Source: JBBQFC01 sp038321615 (GTDB lineage Bacteria > Bacteroidota > Bacteroidia > Flavobacteriales_D > Cryomorphaceae). From it: a stretch of DNA of 64,000 bases. Below, one piece after another: positions 25,773 to 33,934 of this stretch; the first letter of the stretch is position 1; the number at the start of each line of letters is the position of its first letter. Made by a program: the position numbers and the translations under genes. The notes below the pieces were generated by a model. The model worked only from the letters and a program-made list of their open reading frames with translations, was not told the DNA's origin and did not search any database. Location of the stretch: contig JBBQFC010000002.1 in the NCBI GenBank assembly GCA_038321615.1, positions 1 to 64,000 on the forward strand, given 5' to 3'.

Positions 25773-26219
25773 ATGGATATTTTGGCGAAAGGCGATGAGT
25801 ATTATATGCGGCAGGCTTTGCTGGAAGCTCAGTACGCATTCGATGCCGATGAAGTGCCGGTTGGCGCTGTGGTGGTATGCCAGGATAAGATTATAGCCCG
25901 TGCCCACAACCTTACGGAGCGATTGCACGACGTTACCGCCCATGCGGAGATGCAGGCTATAACGGCCGCCGCCAATTATATTGGGGGGAAATATTTAGAT
26001 CAATGCACGCTATACGTTAGCTTGGAACCCTGCGCTATGTGTGCAGCCGCATTGGGTTGGTCGCAATTAGGGAAACTGGTTTTTGGCGCCTACGATGAGC
26101 GCAAAGGCTATACCACAATTGCTGGAAAATTACTCCACCCGAAGACAGAAGCTAAAGGCGGTATATTGGGCGAAGAAGCAGCCAAGCTATTGAAAACCTT
26201 CTTTCAGCAGAAGCGCTGA
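25773..26219 (+). CDS. tadA: tRNA-specific adenosine deaminase
   Basis: A 148-aa zinc deaminase that converts A34 of tRNA-Arg(ACG) to inosine. The zinc and catalytic motif is HAEMQAI (H, E) with PCAMCAAAL (two Cys). Substrate-loop residues around GAVVV and the helical C-terminus are normal for TadA. ATG at 25773 is used. The frame runs upstream to 25671, but that part overlaps the aspS start and a promoter element 4 nt before this ATG, so the short form is favoured. The message may be leaderless. Confidence 0.93.
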   Translation: MDILAKGDEYYMRQALLEAQYAFDADEVPVGAVVVCQDKIIARAHNLTERLHDVTAHAEMQAITAAANYIGGKYLDQCTLYVSLEPCAMCAAALGWSQLGKLVFGAYDERKGYTTIAGKLLHPKTEAKGGILGEEAAKLLKTFFQQKR

Positions 26220-26236
26220 GCGTATAACGTTCTTCT

Positions 26237-26252
26237 ATACTCCATAGAGTAT
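26237..26252. promoter_or_regulatory. Perfect inverted repeat, possible operator
   Basis: ATACTC-CATA-GAGTAT is a perfect 6-bp dyad with a 4-bp spacer, 29 bp upstream of the -7 element of the bacilliredoxin gene. It could bind a dimeric regulator; no known box is recognised. Confidence 0.25.
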
Positions 26253-26281
26253 TGAGCGCCATAAAACGGCGATCGATGACC

Positions 26282-26289
26282 TATCTTTG
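26282..26289 (+). promoter_or_regulatory. Bacteroidota -7 element for the bacilliredoxin gene
   Basis: TATCTTTG, exact match, 23 bp before the ATG at 26313. Confidence 0.5.
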
Positions 26290-26312
26290 TCACGTAAAAA
26301 AATATTAAAGCT

Positions 26313-26726
26313 ATGTATCCTCCGCAACTCGTTGCTCCCATGAAAGCTGACCTCACAGAGGTTGGATTCGAAGAATTACAATCGCCCGCCGATGTAGATC
26401 GCGTATTAACCGAAAAAGAAGGAACCACCCTTGTAGTGGTCAATTCTGTGTGCGGTTGCGCAGCTGGTGCGGCTCGCCCGGCTATCAAAATGTCGCTTGA
26501 AGCGGGTAAGAAACCATCTCGCCTTACTACCGTTTTCGCTGGCGTCGATACCGAAGCCACCGACCGGGCACGTCAATATTTTTTGCCATACCCGCCATCG
26601 TCTCCAGCCATTGCACTGTTCAAGGATGGTAAATTGGTTCATTTTATCGAGCGCCACCACATTGAAGGTCGCCCCGCATCTGCCATTGCCGACCATCTGA
26701 AAATGGCCTACGAAGAGTTTTGTTAA
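26313..26726 (+). CDS. Bacilliredoxin (BrxA/BrxB, YphP/YqiW family)
   Basis: A 137-aa thioredoxin-fold protein with the CGC active site in NSVCGCAAGAARP, the family signature. The C-terminal half (IALFKDGKLVHFIERHHIEG) is also typical. In Firmicutes such proteins remove bacillithiol from mixed disulfides; Bacteroidota relatives keep the CGC motif but the matching thiol in this organism is not shown here. It begins MYPPQLVAPMKADLT, a normal start. A second redox-fold gene follows 82 bp downstream on the same strand. Confidence 0.92.
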   Translation: MYPPQLVAPMKADLTEVGFEELQSPADVDRVLTEKEGTTLVVVNSVCGCAAGAARPAIKMSLEAGKKPSRLTTVFAGVDTEATDRARQYFLPYPPSSPAIALFKDGKLVHFIERHHIEGRPASAIADHLKMAYEEFC

Positions 26727-26808
26727 TTCTTTGGGAAGTTTTAACGGCTGTCTGATAGCGTGCCTTTGGAGCTAGTTTATCTTTACAACAACAATTAAAT
26801 TGGAAAAT

Positions 26809-27459
26809 ATGAAGCAAATTCTTTACGTAGGAGCTGCAGCGGCCGCGTTTGCCTTGGCAGCCTTTACCATTGCCCCAAGCGAAACATCAGAGCCGAAAAT
26901 GCTCGAAATTGGCACGAAAGCGCCTAAAACAGATTTGAAAATGGCCGATGTTTCCGGCAAGGAAATCACCCTGCAATCTGCTGCTGGTAAAAATGGTCTC
27001 TTGGTTATTTTTAGCTGTAATACTTGCCCATTTGTAGTGGGCAACGGCTCAAAATCGGCCGGTTGGGAAGGCCGTTACCCTGAAGTTGCCGATATGGCGC
27101 AAGCCAAAGGTATCAATACAGTGATGGTTAACTCGAACGAAGCCAAGCGCGCTGGAGGTGACTCCATGGCCGATATGAAAAAACGCTACTCCGAAAAAGG
27201 TTTAAAAGGTTATTATGCGCTCGATGCGAAAAGCCAATTGGCAGATGCCTTCGGTGCAATGACCACCCCACATGTTTTCCTATTCGACAAGGATATGAAG
27301 CTTATTTACAAAGGTGCAATCGACGATGCCGTTGACTCGCCCGCTGACGTGAAAACGCCTTATTTGAAAAACGCTATTGAAGCGTATTCGAACGGAAAAG
27401 CAATTGAACCTAATTCAACCCGTCAAGTCGGTTGCAGCATTAAGCGAGTTAAGGTATAA
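26809..27459 (+). CDS. Exported thioredoxin-fold (TlpA/peroxiredoxin-like) protein
   Basis: A 216-aa protein with an N-terminal hydrophobic segment (about 5-22, AAAAAFALAAFTIA) that is a signal peptide or anchor, and a redoxin domain (about 30-185). The active-site stretch is FSCNTCPFVVGN with a CxxC motif, and the cis-proline region is TTPHVFLFDKD. This is the thioredoxin-like family found widely in Bacteroidota, probably periplasmic. ATG at 26809 is used over a TTG three codons upstream. A terminator follows at 27481-27504. Confidence 0.88.
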   Translation: MKQILYVGAAAAAFALAAFTIAPSETSEPKMLEIGTKAPKTDLKMADVSGKEITLQSAAGKNGLLVIFSCNTCPFVVGNGSKSAGWEGRYPEVADMAQAKGINTVMVNSNEAKRAGGDSMADMKKRYSEKGLKGYYALDAKSQLADAFGAMTTPHVFLFDKDMKLIYKGAIDDAVDSPADVKTPYLKNAIEAYSNGKAIEPNSTRQVGCSIKRVKV

Positions 27460-27480
27460 TTGCTGTTTAATTCAGATTCT

Positions 27481-27504
27481 AAAGGGGCTTCGGCTCCTTT
27501 TTTT
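27481..27504 (+). terminator. Rho-independent terminator
   Basis: An 8-bp stem (27481-27488 with 27493-27500, one G-U) with a stable TTCG loop and a T tract ends the thioredoxin-fold gene. Confidence 0.75.
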
Positions 27505-27547
27505 GTTTGTGAGGGTTTGACTTTCTTTGCAGGCTCTAACATTCTTT

Positions 27548-28843
27548 ATGAAAATACTCATTCTGGGCTCCGGAGGCCGCGAGCATGCATTTGCTTGGAA
27601 ACTGAGCCAAAGTGCCCAAAATCCCGAAATTTTCGTTGCACCCGGAAACGGGGGAACTCAGAGCTTGGCTACCAACGTAGCGCTCGATATAACAGACTTT
27701 TCAGCAATCGGTCATTTCGTTAAAACAGAAGGTGTAGAGTTGGTGCTAGTCGGCCCGGAAGCTCCACTAGTAGAAGGTATCCGCGACTACTTTGAAAGCG
27801 ATTTCGAACTGAAAGATGTAGGCCTGGTTGGCCCGGGAAAATTAGGAGCACAATTGGAAGGCAGTAAAGATTTTGCGAAGAAATTTATGCAGCGACATGG
27901 AATTCCAACAGCGCCTTATCGCACTTTTTCACAGACAGAAACGATCGAAGCCCAAGCCTATTTGAGAACCATACCAGCGCCATATGTGTTGAAGGCAGAC
28001 GGTTTGGCCGCAGGTAAAGGCGTGGTTATACTCACCAATTTAGAAGAGGCGCTCTGTGAAATTAAATCGATGCTCGAAGGCGCCAAGTTTGGCTTGGCGT
28101 CGGAGCGCGTGGTAATCGAAGGATTTCTCGACGGAATCGAATGTTCCGTGTTTGCGCTTACTGACGGCGAGCACTACGTATTGCTACCCGAAGCCAAGGA
28201 CTACAAAAGAATTGGCGAAGGAGACACGGGTTTAAATACCGGCGGAATGGGAGCCATAAGCCCTGTGGTTTTTGCGGACTCAGCGTTTATGGCCAAAGTG
28301 GAAGGGCGAATCGTAAAACCGACCATTGCCGGACTCAAAGCAGATGGAATCTCTTACCGTGGGTTTATATTTTTCGGACTAATAAAAGTTGGCGATGATC
28401 CGTATGTGATTGAATACAATGTGCGGATGGGCGATCCGGAAACGGAAGCAGTGCTGCCGCGAATAGAGGACGATCTGCTCGACCTATTGCAAGCTTGCGC
28501 TAAGGATAGCTTAGCCGGAAAGCAGCCGAATTTTCTTCGGAATGCATCGGCAACGGTAGTAATAGTTAGTGAGGGATACCCTGGCGATTATCGTAAAGGC
28601 AGAGCGATACACTTTTCCGAAGGCTTGGATGAAGGACTTATTTTTCATTCGGGAACCACTAAAAAGGAAGACGAAATACTTACATCCGGCGGGCGCGTAT
28701 TGGCCGTAACTGGCACGGGTTCCACCGCTCAAGAAGCGCTTCGGCAAGCTTATGCATCCGTGGGTAAAGTAAGTTTTGAAGGGGCTAACTATCGTAAAGA
28801 TATAGGCCAAGACCTCCTAAAGATGGAGAGCAATAGGGATTAG
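27548..28843 (+). CDS. purD: Phosphoribosylamine-glycine ligase
   Basis: A 431-aa ATP-grasp enzyme that joins glycine to phosphoribosylamine in purine synthesis. The N-terminal KILILGSGGREHAFAW and the ATP-grasp region (PYVLKADGLAAGKGVVI, GDTGLNTGGMGAISP and EYNVRMGDPETEAVLPR) are all seen. The length is usual. ATG at 27548 is taken over a TTG 21 nt upstream because it gives the family N-terminus. purQ lies 1.3 kb downstream on the same strand, with two orphan membrane genes between. Confidence 0.97.
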   Translation: MKILILGSGGREHAFAWKLSQSAQNPEIFVAPGNGGTQSLATNVALDITDFSAIGHFVKTEGVELVLVGPEAPLVEGIRDYFESDFELKDVGLVGPGKLGAQLEGSKDFAKKFMQRHGIPTAPYRTFSQTETIEAQAYLRTIPAPYVLKADGLAAGKGVVILTNLEEALCEIKSMLEGAKFGLASERVVIEGFLDGIECSVFALTDGEHYVLLPEAKDYKRIGEGDTGLNTGGMGAISPVVFADSAFMAKVEGRIVKPTIAGLKADGISYRGFIFFGLIKVGDDPYVIEYNVRMGDPETEAVLPRIEDDLLDLLQACAKDSLAGKQPNFLRNASATVVIVSEGYPGDYRKGRAIHFSEGLDEGLIFHSGTTKKEDEILTSGGRVLAVTGTGSTAQEALRQAYASVGKVSFEGANYRKDIGQDLLKMESNRD

Positions 28844-28847
28844 TCTA

Positions 28848-29045
28848 TTACTTCAACCCACCTTCTTTGCGGGATTTGGCGTTGTATTTACCTTGCCAAA
28901 AAAGCCAGTATCCCAATCCGGCCATTCCAATTACAATGAATATCGTATTCGGATTTACCAGGTTTGGAAGGTTTCCAATCGGAACCAACAGGTTGTCGAA
29001 AGTCCATTTAATGATAGCGGCAATAGGGCCTACAATGTACTGCAT
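28848..29045 (-). CDS. Small membrane protein, DUF6341-like
   Basis: A 65-aa protein with one or two hydrophobic segments (about 4-20 and 33-50, NTIFIVIGMAGLGYWLFW) and a charged C-terminal tail (KSRKEGGLK). In Flavobacteriia a small DUF6341 protein sits beside a DUF6427 membrane protein and purD. Here the order is purD, this gene on the opposite strand, then the DUF6427-like gene. Family membership rests on that remembered synteny and general resemblance, so it is tentative. Function unknown. Confidence 0.6.
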   Translation of the reverse strand: MQYIVGPIAAIIKWTFDNLLVPIGNLPNLVNPNTIFIVIGMAGLGYWLFWQGKYNAKSRKEGGLK

Positions 29046-29111
29046 AAGTCAATTTTTCGATGGTAAAAGTAAGCATTCTACCAACATGGCAAAAACGGTA
29101 TATTCGCCTCC

Positions 29112-30104
29112 ATGTATGGCACTTTTGGATCGAATAAGCCGCTTGTATTAATAGTTCTCTTGATACCGGCAGTTGGGCTGGCATGGATGGCAAGCAAGTA
29201 CGCCGCCCCTATTAGTTTTCCTTTGGCTGGAGGCTTGTTTGAGCGCATAGATGGACTGTTCAATGATTGGCCCATCGGTAGATTGTGGCTCGGTACAGCG
29301 TTAATTCTTGCGGTCGCGGCAATGATAGCCCAACTTTGCAATACCCACCACCTCCATAGAAGGGAAAATTACTTCGCGGCTTTGCTGAGTTTCTTGTTCA
29401 TTTCGATCCATCTTTATTGGCTCTATTTTAACCCAATTATTCTAGGGCTTTTGTTTCTTGTGCTCACTTTGATGCGGGTGCTCACCCTATTTCGATCCGA
29501 GCGCATCACTGCACGTCTTTATGATGGAGGGCTTTTCATGGGAATCGCAGTTCTTATTTATCCGCCCTTTATCTTGGTAGTGCCGATTCTATGGATCGCC
29601 TTGAGCATGCTGCGACCATTTCAATTGCGCGAGTTTCTCATTCCATTTGCAGGTGTACTCACCCCAGTTGTCTTCACCCTTTTCTATCTTTTTTGGTTTG
29701 AATCAACTTTTGATCTAACGCCTTATACGGCCTTTCACCTTCACCTATGGGATAACATCGGTTTTGGAATGGGACTTATAGAGATATCGCTGTCAGTGCT
29801 CTGCCTGGCTATTTCAATTATTGGATTTTTGGCTTATGTGGCCGAGATGAGCGCATCGACGGTGCAAAAGAAAAACACAAAGGGGGTTATCATTGTTTTT
29901 TCGTCGCTTTGCCTAATTACATGGCTATATAGCAACTGGGTAGGCGAAGCGCGCGAGGGCTTGGGGATTCTCTTAGTTTTACCATTCGCCATTTTTGGAG
30001 GCTACACCTTTTCGAATTCTGAGCGACCGCTTCTTGCTGTGATTTCCTACCACGTATGGCTCGCTTTGATCGTCGTTTTTGTTATGCGCGTCTTCTTCGA
30101 CTAA
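29112..30104 (+). CDS. Multi-pass membrane protein, DUF6427-like
   Basis: A 330-aa integral membrane protein with roughly ten hydrophobic segments spread over the whole length (for example LVLIVLLIPAVGLAWMA and LLFLVLTLMRVLTLF). The R-x-x-x-x-R-x-x-D-G-G-L stretch after the fourth segment and IYPPFILVVPILWIAL match the style of the DUF6427 family of Flavobacteriia, which is usually found near purD. No enzymatic motif is seen. It lies just before purQ on the same strand. Function unknown. Confidence 0.7.
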   Translation: MYGTFGSNKPLVLIVLLIPAVGLAWMASKYAAPISFPLAGGLFERIDGLFNDWPIGRLWLGTALILAVAAMIAQLCNTHHLHRRENYFAALLSFLFISIHLYWLYFNPIILGLLFLVLTLMRVLTLFRSERITARLYDGGLFMGIAVLIYPPFILVVPILWIALSMLRPFQLREFLIPFAGVLTPVVFTLFYLFWFESTFDLTPYTAFHLHLWDNIGFGMGLIEISLSVLCLAISIIGFLAYVAEMSASTVQKKNTKGVIIVFSSLCLITWLYSNWVGEAREGLGILLVLPFAIFGGYTFSNSERPLLAVISYHVWLALIVVFVMRVFFD

Positions 30105-30117
30105 CATCGATTTTGGG

Positions 30118-30125
30118 TATATTTG
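30118..30125 (+). promoter_or_regulatory. Bacteroidota -7 element for purQ
   Basis: TATATTTG, exact match, 14 bp before the ATG at 30140. Confidence 0.5.
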
Positions 30126-30139
30126 CCTCAAAATAGCTT

Positions 30140-30835
30140 ATGAAATTTGGCGTTGTAATTTTTCCGGGATCCAACTGCGACGAAGACTTAATCTACACTT
30201 TCGAAACCATTCTTGGGCAAGAAGTGGTGCGCCTTTGGCATAAGGATAAAGATTTGAAAGGAGCAGATTTCGTACTTGTACCAGGTGGGTTTTCTTACGG
30301 CGACTATTTGCGGTCGGGAGCTATTGCACGCTTTTCGCCCGTTATGGAGGCCGTTGCAGCTCATTGCAATGCTGGAGGTTATGCCTTGGGCATTTGCAAT
30401 GGTTTTCAAATTCTTTGCGAAGCCGGACTATTGCCTGGAACACTTTTGCACAACACGCAAAATCAGTTCATCTGCGAGAATACGTTTATTAAACCAGCTA
30501 CGCGCAGCACCATCCTTACATCGTCGCTCGACTCTGATAAGGCTTTGAAAATCCCAATTGCACACGGTGAAGGAAGATATTACGCCAGCAATGAGGTACT
30601 CCGCCAATTGAACGAGAAGGAACAGGTCATATTCCGGTATTGCGATAAAGACGGACAATTCAATCGTTCTGGAAATCCAAACGGTTCACTTGAGAATATT
30701 GCCGGAGTATGCAATGCAGGTAAAAATGTATTCGGTATGATGCCGCACCCAGAGCGCGCCGCCGACCCGATGCTGAGCAACACCGACGGAGCTTTAATCT
30801 TTCAGTCTGTGCTTCAATCAGTTGCGGCTGTTTAG
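30140..30835 (+). CDS. purQ: Phosphoribosylformylglycinamidine synthase, glutaminase subunit
   Basis: A 231-aa class I glutamine amidotransferase that supplies ammonia for the FGAR to FGAM step of purine synthesis. The N-terminus KFGVVIFPGSNCDED is diagnostic for PurQ; the nucleophile is the Cys in LGICNGFQILCEAG, and the His-Glu pair is in MMPHPERAADP. As a separate small subunit it implies a PurL (and usually PurS) encoded elsewhere; neither is in the window. It has its own -7 element although purD is 1.3 kb upstream. Confidence 0.97.
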   Translation: MKFGVVIFPGSNCDEDLIYTFETILGQEVVRLWHKDKDLKGADFVLVPGGFSYGDYLRSGAIARFSPVMEAVAAHCNAGGYALGICNGFQILCEAGLLPGTLLHNTQNQFICENTFIKPATRSTILTSSLDSDKALKIPIAHGEGRYYASNEVLRQLNEKEQVIFRYCDKDGQFNRSGNPNGSLENIAGVCNAGKNVFGMMPHPERAADPMLSNTDGALIFQSVLQSVAAV

Positions 30836-31009
30836 CCTTTTTCGCCACTTGTTTGTGTGGAAAAATTAATAGGTCCGCACATCTTTTCCATCGTTTTTGC
30901 GTTAAATTGGCATACAAATCCAGCAAGGTGCTGGTGGCTTTTGGAAAGGGTCATAATTTTTTTGATACCTATCAACGGCAGTGTTCAATTAATAAAAAGG
31001 AGGTGTGTA

Positions 31010-31078
31010 ATGTCTGATTGTTCCAAACAGGTTTTTGAATCATTCGTTTTGCTCGCCTCTAATCGAGGTAGCTTCTAA
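31010..31078 (+). CDS. Candidate 22-aa small protein with a consensus Shine-Dalgarno
   Basis: ATG at 31010 opens a 22-codon frame (MSDCSKQVFESFVLLASNRG, then S-F) ending in TAA. The perfect AGGAGGTG at 30998-31005 ends 4 nt before the ATG, an ideal ribosome binding site that none of the surrounding genes has; Bacteroidota genes usually lack strong Shine-Dalgarno sequences. A perfect 14-bp hairpin follows at 31131-31160. It sits in a 323-bp gap between purQ and a convergent TPR gene. No family is recognised and it could still be chance. Confidence 0.3.
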   Translation: MSDCSKQVFESFVLLASNRGSF

Positions 31079-31130
31079 ACGGAGCCCTTTCCCGGGTTTT
31101 GATGATTCAAAATACCGAGGGAATCTATAC

Positions 31131-31164
31131 GAGATCGGCTGCGCTTGCGCAGCCGATCTCATTT
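31131..31164 (+). terminator. Perfect 14-bp hairpin, weak terminator
   Basis: 31131-31144 pairs perfectly with 31147-31160 around a two-base loop (four bases if the closing pair opens), followed on the plus strand by ATTTTATC. It also covers the stop codon of the TPR gene on the minus strand, where no T tract follows, so it fits plus-strand termination better. Confidence 0.5.
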
Positions 31165-32457
31165 TATCTTGTTGCAGAAGAAGTCCAGTTTTTCTCTTGC
31201 CGGCAGGTAGCCCATACGCAGGCTTTCTTCCAAATCTCTGCAACCATCGATGGATTGATAACTTAAAATTCGGGTAATACCGCGGTTGTATACCGCTTCG
31301 CTATATCGTGGGTCAATGTCGATAGCCCTGTCGAAGTCCTCGAGGGCGTCCCAATATTTCCCGAAGAGGGTATTCACATTTCCACGCAGGTTATACAACG
31401 TAGCATCACCTGGATTTTGCCTTATGGCTTCGTCGATATCGGGCAAGCTCGCAGCGTATTCGCCCAGAATGCTCCGTGTGAAACCTCTATTGAAGAGTGC
31501 GTCGGTAAAATCGCTTTTGACATCTATTGCCCTTGAATAGTCGGATTTCGCAGATTCTAAATCGCCCATTTGTTTGTGGGTTACTGCGCGATTAAAGTAA
31601 GCATTTGGGAAATTTTGATTAAGCGCTATCGCTATGTTCAGATCGCGGAGTGCCTCGTCCATATTATTTCGTTTTCGACTTATCACGCTGCGGTTGTAGT
31701 ATGCAATGGCGAAGCCTGGATTGTAATCGATGGCTTTAGTAAAGGCATCATATGCGGCGTCGTATTCATTAAAGTGAAGATGAAATAGTCCTTTCACGTC
31801 GTAAACCAATTCTGAACTTGGAGCCACTTGAAGCGCAGTATCAATATCGGCCTTTGCGAGTTGATAATCGTCGGTTTGCGTATAGGCAATAGCTCTAAGT
31901 ACCCGAGCCATAGTGTCTTGCGGATTGATTTTGAGCAAGAAGTTGATGTCTTCCAAAGCTTTGTCGTACTCCTTGCCTTCGAGTTGAGCAATGGCACGGG
32001 CATCGAGCAAGTAGTCGGTGTAGGGACTTAGTTCCAGGGCCCGATCCAGGTCGGTGATCGCCGATCGGTAGTCGTTTTGAAGAAGACTGAGGCGAGCACG
32101 CTGGTCGTAAAAAGCTTCGGAATACGGATTGAGTTCTATGGCTCGACTGTAGTCTTCTTTCGACTCTTGGTATCTCCCCATTTGCTGCAGCAGGAGTGCA
32201 CGCTTCATAATTGCTTCGACATAGTTGGGATCAATCGTGATTGCGCTCGTGTATTCCTGGTAGGCATTATTGAAATTGCCCCCGCGCTTGCTGAGCTCCG
32301 CTTGTTGGACGTATTGCATGGCTTGAGCCCGTGCCGGGCTCACTACATTTTGGGCATTTAAGGGGGCGGCGCACGCCGCGATCAGAAGGAGCAATACTCC
32401 CCCAAATAGGCGTGTTGTGGATGCTAACGGTAATTTGAAAGGATAGCGATTTTTCAA
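31159..32457 (-). CDS. Exported TPR-repeat protein
   Basis: A 432-aa protein with an N-terminal signal sequence (about 15-35, GVLLLLIAACAAPLNAQ; the C could serve as a lipobox residue but lacks a clear +2 context) and about ten to eleven tandem TPR units of 34 residues from residue 50 to the end (pattern A-Y-Y-N-R-x-x-x-x-x-x-x-G-x-x-x-A-x-x-D). Such arrays are protein-docking scaffolds. The only start that keeps the signal is TTG at 32457: a stop lies two codons upstream and the next ATG is about 45 codons in. Partners unknown. Confidence 0.85.
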   Translation of the reverse strand: MKNRYPFKLPLASTTRLFGGVLLLLIAACAAPLNAQNVVSPARAQAMQYVQQAELSKRGGNFNNAYQEYTSAITIDPNYVEAIMKRALLLQQMGRYQESKEDYSRAIELNPYSEAFYDQRARLSLLQNDYRSAITDLDRALELSPYTDYLLDARAIAQLEGKEYDKALEDINFLLKINPQDTMARVLRAIAYTQTDDYQLAKADIDTALQVAPSSELVYDVKGLFHLHFNEYDAAYDAFTKAIDYNPGFAIAYYNRSVISRKRNNMDEALRDLNIAIALNQNFPNAYFNRAVTHKQMGDLESAKSDYSRAIDVKSDFTDALFNRGFTRSILGEYAASLPDIDEAIRQNPGDATLYNLRGNVNTLFGKYWDALEDFDRAIDIDPRYSEAVYNRGITRILSYQSIDGCRDLEESLRMGYLPAREKLDFFCNKIK

Positions 32458-32648
32458 AATTTACGATTTAAGTGGCTGTGTAAATTTAACGTATTTGGCG
32501 AAGTGCATGATGAGCAAATCATGTGGCCTTTGTACTGTGTAACTGAAACCAGCTATTCCTGCCCAGTTTCGATTGAAGACGCGAATATTTTTTGGAGTAC
32601 AAACCGAGACATTCTCGCATCGGCAGTTTAATTGATCACCCAGAAGCG

Positions 32649-33290
32649 TTATCCAGCAGTCCTTCCTGCTTCAAACTTGCGTATTGACAGCAAAATCAGG
32701 GGCGAACCCATGATCGTAGGCAATAACCACCAAGTAATTTCTGGAAGGAAAGCAGCAGTGTACGCCTGTACATTGGTTACGGCAAATGCGGTAATGGAAG
32801 CGATAAAGGCGCCACCCATTCTACCTCCGTGGCGGGCATAAATAGCCAAGCCTTTCGGCTCTCGGCTGATGTCGAATAGGGCGAAACTGAGTAAGATTCC
32901 GCCAAATATCAACAATAGAATTCCCGAGCCGTGGATGGCCAACACGCCCAAAAATAGCATGGTAACTGCCAGGAGCACTCCAAATATTCCGATTACTTTT
33001 GCTAATCCTATTTTTCGCGAAAGCGGCGCTTTCCAAGTCCACACCCAGCCCGATGCGATAAGGTAGAGTGTAAAGCAGCCGATAACAAACAGGAAAGAAT
33101 TTGGTTTTAAGCTGCTTAAAATCAGGGCGACTATCGCCGATATTCCTAAGGCAATTGCAAAATACTTTCCGTATTGCTTGTGGCGCTTGCTGCCTTTGGT
33201 TGATATGCTCGCCACAAAACCTACAATAAATGATACCATACCGGCAGCGATATGGGTGTAAAGTAAGACTTGATAGAACTTCAAAAGCAA
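32649..33290 (-). CDS. Multi-pass membrane protein, DUF2306-like
   Basis: A 213-aa integral membrane protein with about seven transmembrane segments. The first half carries the H in LLYTHIAAGMVSFIVG and a polar R-H-K-x-Y-G-K-Y-F loop between TM1 and TM2, the layout of small DUF2306-like membrane proteins; the resemblance is loose. Late conserved-looking polar residues are R-H-G-G-R-M. The start is TTG at 33290, since no ATG lies between the upstream stop and residue 18. It begins 14 nt before the end of yajQ's frame, so the two genes are close neighbours on one strand. Confidence 0.7.
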   Translation of the reverse strand: MLLKFYQVLLYTHIAAGMVSFIVGFVASISTKGSKRHKQYGKYFAIALGISAIVALILSSLKPNSFLFVIGCFTLYLIASGWVWTWKAPLSRKIGLAKVIGIFGVLLAVTMLFLGVLAIHGSGILLLIFGGILLSFALFDISREPKGLAIYARHGGRMGGAFIASITAFAVTNVQAYTAAFLPEITWWLLPTIMGSPLILLSIRKFEAGRTAG

Positions 33291-33303
33291 GTGTTGCCGT
33301 GTA

Positions 33304-33795
33304 TCATGATTTCATATTGGTGAATTGCAGTGGCAACCCATAATCGCCCTGCCGGCAGATTGCCATGACCTGCTGGAGGCTATCGATCGACTTGGAGCTA
33401 ATGCGCACTTGATCGTCCATAATTTGGGCTTCGACTTTAAGCTTAGAGTCCTTAACGGCTTTTACAATTTTTTTTGCAGTCTCCCTGTCGATTCCTTGCG
33501 TCACAGGTATATCTTTCTTCACCACCTTTCCGGAAACATAGATGGTCTTACTCAAATCGAGACTTTGCGGATCGATTTTGGCCTTTACAAATCGACCGAT
33601 CAGCACTTTTTCGATTTGGTCAATGCGGAAATCGTTTTCCGCCGTTAGGTGCAATATCAAGTTTTTTTTATCCAAATCAATCTCACTTTGGGTACCCTTA
33701 AAATCGTAGCGGGATTCAATTTCTTTTTTGGCTGCATTCACAGCATTATCTGTATTCTGTAAATCTACTTCCGACACAATATCGAGCGATGGCAT
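33304..33795 (-). CDS. yajQ: YajQ family nucleotide-binding protein
   Basis: A 163-aa member of the YajQ family, ferredoxin-like double domains; in some proteobacteria it binds cyclic di-GMP and works with a transcription factor. The family start MPSLDIVSEVDLQ, the SRYDFKGTQSEI stretch and the C-terminal QAVRISSKSIDSLQ-like segment (here QVRISSKSIDSLQ) are plain. The length is exact for the family. The ATG is at 33795. A TTG-started membrane gene follows 13 bp downstream. Confidence 0.95.
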   Translation of the reverse strand: MPSLDIVSEVDLQNTDNAVNAAKKEIESRYDFKGTQSEIDLDKKNLILHLTAENDFRIDQIEKVLIGRFVKAKIDPQSLDLSKTIYVSGKVVKKDIPVTQGIDRETAKKIVKAVKDSKLKVEAQIMDDQVRISSKSIDSLQQVMAICRQGDYGLPLQFTNMKS

Positions 33796-33934
33796 AATAC
33801 TTTGATTAAGTGGTTTTGAATTGTTTCAAATATCGCATTTCATCCGAGACCTTCATTCCAAATCCCAATAAACTTCAATCAGGTTATTCTTCCAAGTATT
33901 GATCCTATCTTTCTCCTAACTTAATTTCACTGCC

